Assembly: GCA_051647245.1 (NCBI GenBank)
Contig: JBOFDS010000008.1
Span: 1 to 64,000, forward strand
DNA length: 64,000 nt
Reading direction: 5' to 3'
Source: Brevinema_A sp051647245
GTDB taxonomy: Bacteria > Spirochaetota > Brevinematia > Brevinematales > Brevinemataceae
The notes under the pieces were generated by a model, which was not told where the DNA came from, made no database searches, and worked only from the letters and a program-made list of their open reading frames with translations. The translations under genes were made by a program, and so were the position numbers. Below are positions 34,525 through 42,772 of the stretch, in pieces (the stretch's first letter is position 1; each line of letters opens with the position of its first letter).

Positions 34525-35824
34525 AGTTTACTGTTTTTTTGAGGAGATCTAATGTTTCTTCAAGAGAACTTTTTTCTTGGATCCCTTGCCTTAAAAAAGC
34601 ATTGATCCCTGTCATTTTTTTGATTGATTCGTCAATGAGAGGATTCGATCCCTTCACGTACGCTCCAATATTAATCAAAGGCTCAGACTCTTTATAAGTA
34701 GCAATGAGCTGTTTCATTTTGCCAGCAGAGTTCTTGTGATCTTCGGATGTAATATCCTTCATCACACGAGAAATACTGGCTGTAATATCGATCGCAGGGA
34801 AATGATTCTTATCAGCAAGTTCTCTGGACAAGAAAATATGCCCGTCCAAGATCCCTCTTACCGTATCGGAGATAGGTTCGTTATCATCATCCCCTTCCAC
34901 AAGCACCGTATAAAAAGCTGTAATCGAGCCCTCTTTACCGGTACCTGTTCTTTCGAGGAGTTTTTGTAAAGAAGAGAATACGCTAGGTGTGTAACCACGC
35001 ATAGCAGGAGGCTCTCCTAAGGACAATCCAACCTCACGTTGAGCCATAGCAAAACGAGTAACAGAGTCCATCATAAACATCACGTTCAAGCCCTGATCAC
35101 GAAAATATTCCGCAATACTCGTCGCAACATAAGCACCACGAATCCTCAACAAAGGCGGTTCATCACCTGTCACAACAACTAATACAGACTTTTGACGACC
35201 TTCTTCTCCAAGATCATTTTCGAGGAACTCTCTCACCTCACGTCCACGTTCTCCAATTAAGGCGATAACGTTGACATCAGCATTGGTATTTCGCGCGATC
35301 ATCCCCATAAGAGTTGATTTCCCGACTCCACTCCCAGCGAAAATACCAAGACGTTGCCCTTGACCAGTCGTCAAAGCACCATCAATGGCACGAACACCGG
35401 TGGAGATAATTTCTTCAATACGTTTTCTTTCATAAGGATCTGGAGGAGTGCGGTCGATTTCGTACATATTATCTGTAGTAACATGACCAAAACTATCGAT
35501 AGCTTCACCCGCCCCATTAATCACGCGACCTAATAATTCTTCCCCAACAGGAGCTCTGAGAGGATGCCTTAGATTTTCTACTTTCATCCCTGGAGAAATT
35601 CCTTGTAAATGACCTAAAGGCATCAACAAAGTTTTCCCATTCTTAAAGCCCACAATTTCAGCCTTTACGGGAGTACTTGCATGAATCAGACAAAGATCAC
35701 CAATAGCCCCAAGGGGGCCTTTGCTTTGAATGAGGAGCCCATCGAGGCCATCGATCTTTCCATAGCTTTTGATAGCGGGTGTTCTATCCAAAGCATTTTG
35801 ATATTTTTCTGTAAATTCACTCAT
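34523..35824 (-). CDS. fliI: Flagellum-specific ATPase FliI
   Basis: ATPase of the flagellar type III export apparatus at the inner face of the basal body. Walker A is GIFAGSGVGKSTLMG (about 163-177), Walker B region NVMFMMDSVTRFAMAQREVGL with GEPPAMRGYTPSVFSSLQKLLERTG, both FliI/F1-beta-like. 433 aa is normal. The gene is 11 bp after fliH, and the cluster ends here with a terminator; no FliJ gene follows, which differs from the usual fliH-fliI-fliJ order. Confidence 0.96.
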   Translation of the reverse strand: MSEFTEKYQNALDRTPAIKSYGKIDGLDGLLIQSKGPLGAIGDLCLIHASTPVKAEIVGFKNGKTLLMPLGHLQGISPGMKVENLRHPLRAPVGEELLGRVINGAGEAIDSFGHVTTDNMYEIDRTPPDPYERKRIEEIISTGVRAIDGALTTGQGQRLGIFAGSGVGKSTLMGMIARNTNADVNVIALIGERGREVREFLENDLGEEGRQKSVLVVVTGDEPPLLRIRGAYVATSIAEYFRDQGLNVMFMMDSVTRFAMAQREVGLSLGEPPAMRGYTPSVFSSLQKLLERTGTGKEGSITAFYTVLVEGDDDNEPISDTVRGILDGHIFLSRELADKNHFPAIDITASISRVMKDITSEDHKNSAGKMKQLIATYKESEPLINIGAYVKGSNPLIDESIKKMTGINAFLRQGIQEKSSLEETLDLLKKTVN

Positions 35825-35835
35825 AGTTTGATGAC

Positions 35836-37077
35836 CTAAATTGTAATATCTTCATCGTGAGCGTCTTGATCATTGTCTTCAGAGTTGGTTTTATAGGATT
35901 CCATAGCTTCATGAACTATAGGATCTTCCGTAAATTCATCTTGAAACTTTGTTGGCTCAGGTTCTGGTGTAGGTTCAGGAGTTTCAAGACCGTTTTTGGT
36001 ACTGTAAGAATTTAGAGGATCAGAGATATATTCTTCACGTTGAGCAAATGTTGTTTTTGGAACATCTTTTTTACGGAGTTCATCCATTTTTTGAGCTTCT
36101 TTTTTCTCTTCACGCATCTTCTCGCGGCTGAGTTCAGCAGGACTCTTGACTTTGAGAGGCATATAAAAACGCATCTGTGTTTCAAGTGCTTCAAGCTGAG
36201 AACGAATTGTTGCATCAATATCGCCATTTTCGGATTCAATATAGACACCACCAGGTTCAAGAGATGGATCCTCAAGAAATTTCAATTCTGCACGATTTTC
36301 TATCATCCCAACAAGATGATCTTTGAAAGAAACAACGTAATTGAAATCTTTTGGAGAAACGTGAATGAAAATGGTCAAAGCACCACGTAGAAGTTCCATA
36401 GCTGCCTTGATATTTTCAACGACAACATCCTGATCTTCAACGCTAAGACGCTTAACAACTTTTCCAACCATCGTCAAGACCAAATCAATCACTTGATTTT
36501 CACTATGGATAAGGATACGTTCTCTTTCTCGAGAAGTCTCCGCAACAACCGTATGCAAACGATCCACAACATAAGCAATATCAGCCTTACCATTTTCAAG
36601 TCCATCATCATAACCTGTCTGACGACCTTCTTTTTCAGCCTGTTGCTTAAGATCGGTAGCTTCATTTTTAGCTGAGCTAATAATTCTTTGGGATTCTCGT
36701 TCTGCATCATCGATTAAGCGAGCTGCTTCTTCGTTTGCTTTTTGGAGAATAGTATCTTTTTCTTCAATAGATTGTTGGACTTTGTCAAAGGCATTTTGTT
36801 CAGATTCTTCAATAATTTTTTGAGCATCATCACGAGCTTGTGCAAGAATTAATTCACCTTGTTCTTCAGCGGCTTTACGCTTAGTTTGAATCTGACGGTC
36901 TAGTTCGAGTATTTGCTGATTCATTTCATCAATACGTTGATATGAATTTTGCTCATCTTCCCCGACGTTATTCCCATCAAATGACTTAATAGGTACAGTT
37001 AATTTTGGTGATTCTTTAATAGCGTATTGCCCTCTATGCAGGATTTTTGCATGAGGATCGAATGCTTGTTGGCTCAT
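35836..37077 (-). CDS. fliH: Flagellar export ATPase regulator FliH, with long acidic tail
   Basis: Binds FliI and links it to the C-ring. Order: an N-terminal region of about 70 aa with SFDGNNVGEDEQNSYQRIDE, a long coiled coil (about 45-170, many KAAEEQGELILAQARDD- and AERESQRIISSAKNEATD-type heptads), and a conserved FliH/HrpE core (about 180-300, ENQVIDLVLTMVGKVVKRL, KAAMELLRGALTIFIHV, ...LEPGGVYIESENGDIDATI). A further 95 residues follow that are charged and acidic (ending DNDQDAHDEDITI). At 413 aa it is longer than typical FliH (about 230-310). ATG 37077 has AAGGGTG upstream; a GTG at 37086 overlaps it. It is 27 bp after fliG. Confidence 0.9.
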   Translation of the reverse strand: MSQQAFDPHAKILHRGQYAIKESPKLTVPIKSFDGNNVGEDEQNSYQRIDEMNQQILELDRQIQTKRKAAEEQGELILAQARDDAQKIIEESEQNAFDKVQQSIEEKDTILQKANEEAARLIDDAERESQRIISSAKNEATDLKQQAEKEGRQTGYDDGLENGKADIAYVVDRLHTVVAETSRERERILIHSENQVIDLVLTMVGKVVKRLSVEDQDVVVENIKAAMELLRGALTIFIHVSPKDFNYVVSFKDHLVGMIENRAELKFLEDPSLEPGGVYIESENGDIDATIRSQLEALETQMRFYMPLKVKSPAELSREKMREEKKEAQKMDELRKKDVPKTTFAQREEYISDPLNSYSTKNGLETPEPTPEPEPTKFQDEFTEDPIVHEAMESYKTNSEDNDQDAHDEDITI

Positions 37078-37104
37078 GATAGACACCCTTGATTTTTGTT
37101 AATT

Positions 37105-38148
37105 TTAGACCACAAGATCGTCGTCTCCACCTCTGGAAACAACAATTTCACCTTGTTCTTCAAGCTTACGGATAACAGACACAATTTTTTGTTGAGTTTC
37201 TTCAACCTCTTTAAGACGAACAGGACCCATAAATTCCATATCATCTTTAAGCATTTGAGCAGCACGTTTGGACATATTTTTGAAGATTTTATCTTGTACT
37301 TCACTATCAACAGATTTAAGAGCTTTGGAAAGGTCATTGTTATCAATATTACGAAGCACTTTTTGAATACTCTTGTCGTCCAAGGTAATAATATCCTCGA
37401 AGACAAACATTTTCTTTTTGATTTCTTCTGCCAAATCTGGATCGTCCTCTTCCAAGGTCTCGATAATATTTCTTTCGGTAGTTCTATCCGCATTGTTAAT
37501 AATTGCCACAACAGTATCAATACCACCGGCAGATGTAAAGTCTTCACTACTGAGGGTGGAGAGCTTACGTTCAAGCACACGCTCGACTTCACGAAGAATT
37601 TCAGGAGAAGTTCTGTCCATCGTCGCAATACGACGCATGATATCCGCCTGAAGATCAGTATTCAACGACGCTAAGATCATGGACGCCTTATTAGGATCTA
37701 AGTAAGAAAGAATAAGCGCAATCGTCTGCGGGTGCTCATTCTGGATGAAGTTCACCAAGTGAGCAGGGTCTGTACGTCTGATAAAGTCGAATGGTTTTGT
37801 TTGAAGGGATGAAGTAAGGCGATTGATAATATCAACCGCTCTTTGGCTACCAACAGCTCTTTCGAGAACTTCACGAGCGTAGTCAATACCACCACTCATG
37901 ATAAAGTTTTGTGCCATCATCAATTCTTGGAATTCCATCAAGACAATATCTCTCGTTTCGGAGTCCACATTATCAGCGCGCGCTAACTCGAAAGATATTT
38001 CTTCGATCTCTTCCTCTTTAAGATGTTTTAACACTTCTGAAGATACCTCAGAACCAATACTAATCAAGAAAATAGCAACTTTTTCTTTACCAGTGAGTTG
38101 TTTCTTTTTTCGGCTATTACCTTTATCAGCAACTGCTTTCTCTGCCAT
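37105..38148 (-). CDS. fliG: Flagellar motor switch protein FliG
   Basis: Rotor protein of the C-ring that converts stator action to torque. Its 347 aa include the N-terminal FliF-binding region, the middle domain with EHPQT motif (IQNEHPQTIALILSYLDP), the Gly-rich hinge, and a C-terminal torque domain ending in charged helices (KKMFVFEDIITLDDKSIQKV, then MSKRAAQMLKDDMEFMGPVR). A GGAGATC site precedes the ATG. It is 34 bp after fliF. Spirochaetes often have a second fliG; only this one is in the window. Confidence 0.97.
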   Translation of the reverse strand: MAEKAVADKGNSRKKKQLTGKEKVAIFLISIGSEVSSEVLKHLKEEEIEEISFELARADNVDSETRDIVLMEFQELMMAQNFIMSGGIDYAREVLERAVGSQRAVDIINRLTSSLQTKPFDFIRRTDPAHLVNFIQNEHPQTIALILSYLDPNKASMILASLNTDLQADIMRRIATMDRTSPEILREVERVLERKLSTLSSEDFTSAGGIDTVVAIINNADRTTERNIIETLEEDDPDLAEEIKKKMFVFEDIITLDDKSIQKVLRNIDNNDLSKALKSVDSEVQDKIFKNMSKRAAQMLKDDMEFMGPVRLKEVEETQQKIVSVIRKLEEQGEIVVSRGGDDDLVV

Positions 38149-38182
38149 TGATGATCTCCGTTTTTATTTCTTTTTATATTTT

Positions 38183-39889
38183 TTAATAGGTTTCGAACAA
38201 CCATGTTCTAATCAACTTCGCAGTTTCTTGTGGATGTTCACGAACTGCATTGATCACACTCTCAAGAAGTTCATTGGAAGCTCTCTCTTCAAGAGATAAT
38301 TCCATACCAGCTTGTTCCGCTTCAGATTGACGAAGAGCTGCTTCACGCATGAGAGCCTGTTGTCGTAAGCGTTCTTCTTCAATACGTCTACGTCTGACTT
38401 CAAAGTAAGTAGATACAACTCTATACAAGAGCATAAGTAAGATTAATGACGCTAATGTGATTGCAGAAGTAATGATAACTTTTTGGATTAACATTTTTCG
38501 ACGAAGAAGAGCATCTTCTAACGCAAATTGAGCCGTTCTATCAAATCTCAAACCACGCACGACTACATTATCCAAACGAGCAGCATTGTAACCAACAGCC
38601 CCTTGAACAAGTGCTTGATAATCTTTTAATTCTGTGTCACTTACAGGGACATATTCACGCATGATCGTGCCGTTAGTTATTTCTTCTTGTCCATGCTTAT
38701 TTCTCAGCACATTCCAAACACCATCAATAGCAACAGAAACCGTCACCCTTTGGATAGCGTAAGGAGATTTTTTTTCTTGAGATTCGCGAGAACCTGTGGT
38801 TACGTTTTTGGTGGTTTGGTTTCTTTCGTATTGATTGAAACGATCAATCTTATCCTTTAACCCAGGAGGAACATTATCCTCAACACCTGCAGGACCTTCA
38901 GGAATATAAGAAGGGCCACGGTATTTTTCTTCAATTTGATCCTGACTAACGAGAACTTCTAATACTTGCTCACTATCGTCATAAGGTGTGAGGGGATTAT
39001 CTGGCTTGAGGATGGTTGGAAGAATCTCTTTAGAGGTGGAAATCTTACTGTTCCAATCAAACTCAATATCAGCAGAAACAAGAAAACGATCTTTAGGCAA
39101 GGAAATACTGAGCGCCTCAACCACACGCGCTGTGTAACGAGCACGTTCTCTCTCGATCACACGAAGTTGTTCACGAGCAATACGAACCTGCTCATCACCC
39201 TCATTAGGAACAAGAAGATCGGAAAGGATTTCTCCCTTATTATCGACGACGACGACATTGTCTTTGGTGAGTTCAGGGATACCGTAAGATACAAGATCTA
39301 CGATACCTTTGATTTTGGATTTGTTACTTGCGATATCAGAATAAGGTGCAGGAGTAATAACCACAGATGCCGTTACGGGTGTTTGAGAATCTGTATATAA
39401 TTTTTGATCAGGAAAAGAAACTTGGATACTTACATCTTCAATATCAGCAAGAGTCTTCAAATGCTTTGTCATCTCACCGATAATAGCACGTTGAAGATTG
39501 ACATCACGCTCAAAATCCGTCGTTGTAAAACGCTGAACATCAAATAACTCCCAACCACGAACATTCTGAGGAATAATCCCTGTTTGTCCGAGTTGCATAC
39601 GGATTTTTTTTGCAGTTTCAGGATCTTTAACTAAAATGTATTGATCACCTTTAGTATCAAAAGAAACACCTTGCTCTTGCAAAGCAAGTGTTACCTTCGC
39701 ATAATCTTCAGGTGATAATGGAGATTTATATAACATAGTACTAGAACCAATGTTATTTGCTACACTAGAAACAAAAATCCCAGCGACAAGAAGAGTAACA
39801 AAAGCACCAGCAATCATTATTTTATAAGGCAAAGAGATTTTTGCAAAAGCCGCACTAAGTCTTGAGAACAAAGCTTTCCAATTAGGCAT
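38183..39889 (-). CDS. fliF: Flagellar MS-ring protein FliF
   Basis: Forms the MS-ring in the inner membrane. There are two membrane helices, about 24-46 (YKIMIAGAFVTLLVAGIFVSS) and about 463-485 (VIITSAITLASLILLMLLYRV). Between them is the periplasmic RBM region with MQLGQTGIIPQNVRGWELFD, the VSFPDQKLYTDSQ stretch and LVSADIEFDW. The cytoplasmic tail (about 490-568) should bind FliG. 568 aa is normal. It has its own promoter, separate from fliE, and heads the fliF-fliG-fliH-fliI unit. Confidence 0.96.
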   Translation of the reverse strand: MPNWKALFSRLSAAFAKISLPYKIMIAGAFVTLLVAGIFVSSVANNIGSSTMLYKSPLSPEDYAKVTLALQEQGVSFDTKGDQYILVKDPETAKKIRMQLGQTGIIPQNVRGWELFDVQRFTTTDFERDVNLQRAIIGEMTKHLKTLADIEDVSIQVSFPDQKLYTDSQTPVTASVVITPAPYSDIASNKSKIKGIVDLVSYGIPELTKDNVVVVDNKGEILSDLLVPNEGDEQVRIAREQLRVIERERARYTARVVEALSISLPKDRFLVSADIEFDWNSKISTSKEILPTILKPDNPLTPYDDSEQVLEVLVSQDQIEEKYRGPSYIPEGPAGVEDNVPPGLKDKIDRFNQYERNQTTKNVTTGSRESQEKKSPYAIQRVTVSVAIDGVWNVLRNKHGQEEITNGTIMREYVPVSDTELKDYQALVQGAVGYNAARLDNVVVRGLRFDRTAQFALEDALLRRKMLIQKVIITSAITLASLILLMLLYRVVSTYFEVRRRRIEEERLRQQALMREAALRQSEAEQAGMELSLEERASNELLESVINAVREHPQETAKLIRTWLFETY

Positions 39890-39979
39890 AATTTCCTCTG
39901 TGTTATTGAATTATATATTTTTTGATAAAATCTAAGAAGTAAAGGGTGTTTTTATAAACATTTTTCACTTTTTAACGAT

Positions 39980-40007
39980 AATATAGATAGACAAATTCCA
40001 TCTTCAA
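39980..40007 (-). promoter_or_regulatory. Promoter of fliF-fliG-fliH-fliI
   Basis: Minus strand TTGAAG, 16-bp spacer, TATATT, about 90 nt before the fliF ATG. It lies immediately downstream of the terminator behind fliE. Confidence 0.55.
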
Positions 40008-40016
40008 AACAATCTT

Positions 40017-40073
40017 AAAAAAAAAAGACTGAGAAATGATTATTCACCAATAGTTGTAGATAATTATTTCTCA
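40017..40073 (-). terminator. Intrinsic terminator behind fliE, inside the flagellar cluster
   Basis: On the minus strand TGAGAAATAATTAT pairs with ATAATCATTTCTCA (one mismatch) around a 16-nt loop, followed by GTC and about nine T. It should end most transcription between fliE and fliF. Confidence 0.8.
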
Positions 40074-40083
40074 TTTTTGATAA

Positions 40084-40410
40084 TTATCTGATATTCATGA
40101 TCTCAGTATAAGCACGTGAAGCACGTTCTGTAACAGCTTTTAACATACCAACAGACAATCTTGCTTTTTCAGTTGCCATTAAAATATCAGCAACATTCAC
40201 AGAATCCGGTGCAATCACAGCATCTTGCTGTAACTTATCCGCAGTTAATTGTTCGCTATTAACATTGTTAACAGCGTTAAAAAACACTTCAGCAAAGCTC
40301 TGTTCAACACCTTGAGTTTTGTTTTTAGGGGCATTTTTATCGATATGTCTAGCATCTAATTGAGTCATTGATAATTGAGATTGATGGACGGATGATGTTC
40401 CGATACGCAT
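40084..40410 (-). CDS. fliE: Flagellar hook-basal body protein FliE
   Basis: Rod-MS-ring junction subunit, exported by the flagellar system. The 108-aa product has a disordered N-terminus and the C-terminal FliE helices VNVADILMATEKARLSVGMLKA and RASRAYTEIMNIR, which are diagnostic. ATG 40410 (MRIGTSSV) is preceded by TGGAGAA; a TTG four codons upstream lies on that site. It is monocistronic here, with its own promoter and terminator, unlike the usual flgB-flgC-fliE run. Confidence 0.93.
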   Translation of the reverse strand: MRIGTSSVHQSQLSMTQLDARHIDKNAPKNKTQGVEQSFAEVFFNAVNNVNSEQLTADKLQQDAVIAPDSVNVADILMATEKARLSVGMLKAVTERASRAYTEIMNIR

Positions 40411-40453
40411 ATTTTTCTCCAAAATAAATCTTTAAACTGATTGTTTACTATAT

Positions 40454-40482
40454 ATTATAATCTTAGATAAGTTTTTTCGCAA
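40454..40482 (-). promoter_or_regulatory. Promoter of fliE
   Basis: Minus strand TTGCGA, 17-bp spacer, perfect TATAAT, 43 nt before the fliE ATG. Confidence 0.72.
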
Positions 40483-40496
40483 ATTATCGACTATTA

Positions 40497-40542
40497 ATTT
40501 TAAAATAAAAACGAGTACAGAAAAATTATTCTATACTCGTTT
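40497..40542 (-). terminator. Intrinsic terminator behind flgC
   Basis: On the minus strand AAACGAGTA pairs with TACTCGTTT, extended by AGAA/TTCT across a T-G pair, followed by a T-rich tract. It separates flgC from fliE. Confidence 0.78.
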
Positions 40543-40551
40543 AAGGAAATA

Positions 40552-41007
40552 TTATTGTCCTAATCTAAGAGCTCTTTCAAACATTTGTTTGGAAGAATCG
40601 ATCATAGAAACGTTTGCCTCATAAGATCTATTTGCTTCGATCATATTGACCATTTCTTGTACAACGTTCACATTTGGGTAAGCAACATAACCAGCCCAAC
40701 GTCCTTTGGAGATCGCATCAGGGTGGCTTGGATCATAGACCATACGTGCTGGTGACTCATCCTTTTCAATACTGTTCACTTTCACACCGCCACCCATTTC
40801 TGGTTGGAGTGCATCAGGTACGTGAGGACTCTTGAAAACAGGAACCCCAGCGCGTGGAGTCAAAACGACTCTAGAACGTTGATAAGGCCCACCTTCAGCA
40901 GTTCTTGTGGATTGTGCGTTGGCAATGTTATTTGCGATAACATCAACTTGCATTCTTTGTGCCGTTAAACCTGTGGCACCTATATTCATACTTGTAAATA
41001 ATCCCAT
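40552..41007 (-). CDS. flgC: Flagellar basal-body rod protein FlgC
   Basis: Proximal rod subunit. The 151-aa product begins with the rod/hook N-terminal motif MNIGATGLTAQRMQVDVIANNIANA and ends with the paired C-terminal helix NVVQEMVNMIEANRSYEAN. The middle DPSHPDAISKGRWAGYVAYPNV is typical of FlgC. AGAGGAA precedes the ATG. It is 25 bp after flgB and should be co-transcribed with it. Confidence 0.97.
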   Translation of the reverse strand: MGLFTSMNIGATGLTAQRMQVDVIANNIANAQSTRTAEGGPYQRSRVVLTPRAGVPVFKSPHVPDALQPEMGGGVKVNSIEKDESPARMVYDPSHPDAISKGRWAGYVAYPNVNVVQEMVNMIEANRSYEANVSMIDSSKQMFERALRLGQ

Positions 41008-41032
41008 TTTATTCCTCTTTCATTGAATAAAT

Positions 41033-41458
41033 TTATCTCATTACTGAGTCGATCAATTTGATATTTCTGTTGTAGATTTCCATCATTAAGTTATAATGCA
41101 TGGTGTTTTTTGCTGCATCTGCGGACTCTACATCAATATCAACGTTATTCCCATCGTTACGATAAGTTGTATCGTACTCTACGCTGATACGAGGTTGAAC
41201 CGTCGTAAAATCAATCTGTTTCTCAAAAGAAATATGTCTATTATCTGTTTTATAAGCTTGTAATTTGGTAGGAGTTTCAGAAGCAACTGCTCTACGAAGT
41301 TGTGACTCAAAACTCAATTCCGCTCTTTTATATCCTGGTGTATCAACGTTAGCAATATTATTCGCGATCAAATTCCTACGCACTAAAGATGCTTGCACAC
41401 CTTTTTCGAGGATCGCTGTTGTACGTCCCATTCCTGAATTAGTACTTCCAAAAATCAT
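41033..41458 (-). CDS. flgB: Flagellar basal-body rod protein FlgB
   Basis: Proximal rod subunit. The N-terminal rod motif VQASLVRRNLIANNIANVDTPGYK and the C-terminal helix AKNTMHYNLMMEIYNRNIKL are diagnostic. I start at ATG 41458 (MIFGSTNSG, 142 aa), seven bases after GGAGGG; an upstream extension is excluded because a sigma-28 promoter lies there. It is the first gene of the flagellar cluster. Confidence 0.93.
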   Translation of the reverse strand: MIFGSTNSGMGRTTAILEKGVQASLVRRNLIANNIANVDTPGYKRAELSFESQLRRAVASETPTKLQAYKTDNRHISFEKQIDFTTVQPRISVEYDTTYRNDGNNVDIDVESADAAKNTMHYNLMMEIYNRNIKLIDSVMR

Positions 41459-41496
41459 GATTCCCTCCATGATATTTAAACTCTTTCTTAACTTAA

Positions 41497-41523
41497 TTAT
41501 CGTCACTTTAAAAAATCCCTTTA
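41497..41523 (-). promoter_or_regulatory. Sigma-28 (FliA)-type promoter of flgB-flgC
   Basis: Minus strand TAAAGGGA, 11-bp spacer, GACGATAA. The consensus is TAAAGTTT, 11 bp, GCCGATAA; the match is 5/8 and 7/8 at exact spacing. The start site should be about 30 nt before the flgB ATG. It implies a FliA sigma factor in this organism. Confidence 0.8.
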
Positions 41524-41627
41524 GCTTTTTTGAGAAAGTTTTTATAAAAAATTTTAGTTTTGAGTATGAGCTGGTCGATAATTATTATGAAAGGTTCCGG
41601 TAGTGAGAAGGTAGTTCTTAACTAATC

Positions 41628-41660
41628 GAAAAAGCTTCCTAATATAGGAAGCTTTTTTTT
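41628..41660. terminator. Terminator after alr
   Basis: AAAGCTTCCTA and its complement pair around ATA. The minus-strand T-run is five bases and the plus-strand T-run eight. Confidence 0.75.
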
Positions 41661-41662
41661 GT

Positions 41663-42772
41663 TTAAAATTTATAAATGCGAGGCACACGGTTTGCGATCT
41701 TTGAGATAATTTCATAAGAGATTGTGCCACATTCTTGAGCAATAGTTTCAGCGTTTAAGACTTCATCATCACCAAAAATCAGTACATCCTCCCCTATTTC
41801 AAATTGATTATCCCCGAGATCTACAAGCATCAAATCCATACAAATCCGACCAATAATAGGAAAGTATCCCCCAGCGATCTTGACTTGACCTTGATTGGAG
41901 AGCGATCTAAAAATCCCATCCGCATAGCCCACAGGAACCAATGCAATATGAGTATCCGTATCAGCGTACCACGTCGCCCCATAAGAGACAAATTCGCCTT
42001 TTTTAATATGTTTGGTAAGAACAATTTTAGATTTGAAACTCATAACAGGATCAAGATCGAGAGCGGATTTGCTTGGAAATCCATAGGCGCCTAAGCCTAC
42101 TCTCACCATGTCAAAGAGCGATTCCTCATAGAACAAAGCTCCACCAGTATTCGCAGCATGGACAAGAATACGAGGGAATTTATCTTTGATCTTTGAGACA
42201 ATATCTTGGAAACGAGAGACTTGATCGAGCGTGATTTGCTTTGCATCGAGAGTTGGTTCATCAGAAATCGCAAGGTGCGTACAAACCCCCTCCAGCTCAA
42301 AACAGTCCATCGCATCAATTTTCTCAAGTATAGGAAGAACCTCATCCATCTCAAAGCCATTCCTATTCATTCCCGTATTAATCTTAAGATGAATAGGAAG
42401 TTTTTTTTGATATTGAGTCGCATATTGTTGAAATTGATCGAGAAAAAATCCATGACTAAGGACAGGAATCAGATCATATTCAAAGACTAAAGGAATCTCG
42501 TCTGCCAAAAATGGAGACAAAATCAAGATAGGATTTTTGATGCCAGCTTGACGGAGTGCAATCGCCTCATCGACAATCGCCACCGCAAAATAATCGACCA
42601 CATCTTTTGTCGCATCAGCCACCCCAATGAGTCCATGCCCATAAGCATTAGCCTTGACAGCGAGACAGATTTGTTTGTTTATTCCAATATGATTGTGGAT
42701 TTTCCTGATGTTGAGGAGAAGCTTGGAGGTGTTGATTTCGGCTCTACTTGCTCGTAAGGACTTTGATAACAT
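41663..42772 (-). CDS. alr: Alanine racemase
   Basis: PLP enzyme making D-alanine for peptidoglycan. The 369-aa product has the PLP-lysine motif CLAVKANAYGHGLIG (Lys about 40), MNRNGFEMDEV, VCTHLAISDEP, the RVGLGAYGFPSK stretch, and SYGATWYADTDTHIALVPVGYADGI with the second catalytic Tyr. Similarity begins at about RAEINTSKLLLN, so the ATG at 42772 is close to right. Its first 94 nt overlap the 3' end of the upstream membrane-protein gene in another frame. It is the last gene of the rnr-lgt-mutL-lipoprotein-membrane-protein-alr run. Confidence 0.95.
   Translation of the reverse strand: MLSKSLRASRAEINTSKLLLNIRKIHNHIGINKQICLAVKANAYGHGLIGVADATKDVVDYFAVAIVDEAIALRQAGIKNPILILSPFLADEIPLVFEYDLIPVLSHGFFLDQFQQYATQYQKKLPIHLKINTGMNRNGFEMDEVLPILEKIDAMDCFELEGVCTHLAISDEPTLDAKQITLDQVSRFQDIVSKIKDKFPRILVHAANTGGALFYEESLFDMVRVGLGAYGFPSKSALDLDPVMSFKSKIVLTKHIKKGEFVSYGATWYADTDTHIALVPVGYADGIFRSLSNQGQVKIAGGYFPIIGRICMDLMLVDLGDNQFEIGEDVLIFGDDEVLNAETIAQECGTISYEIISKIANRVPRIYKF

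Noticed and set aside
37074..37628. 184-codon frame on the minus strand over fliG and a plus-strand frame of 192 codons at the same place
   Set aside because: Both lie within a full FliG with all motifs; composition is Leu/Lys-rich as shadows usually are.
39890..40083. Second sigma-28 promoter in front of fliF
   Set aside because: CGATAA occurs only on the wrong strand and no TAAA lies at the right distance; the boxes present look like sigma-70.
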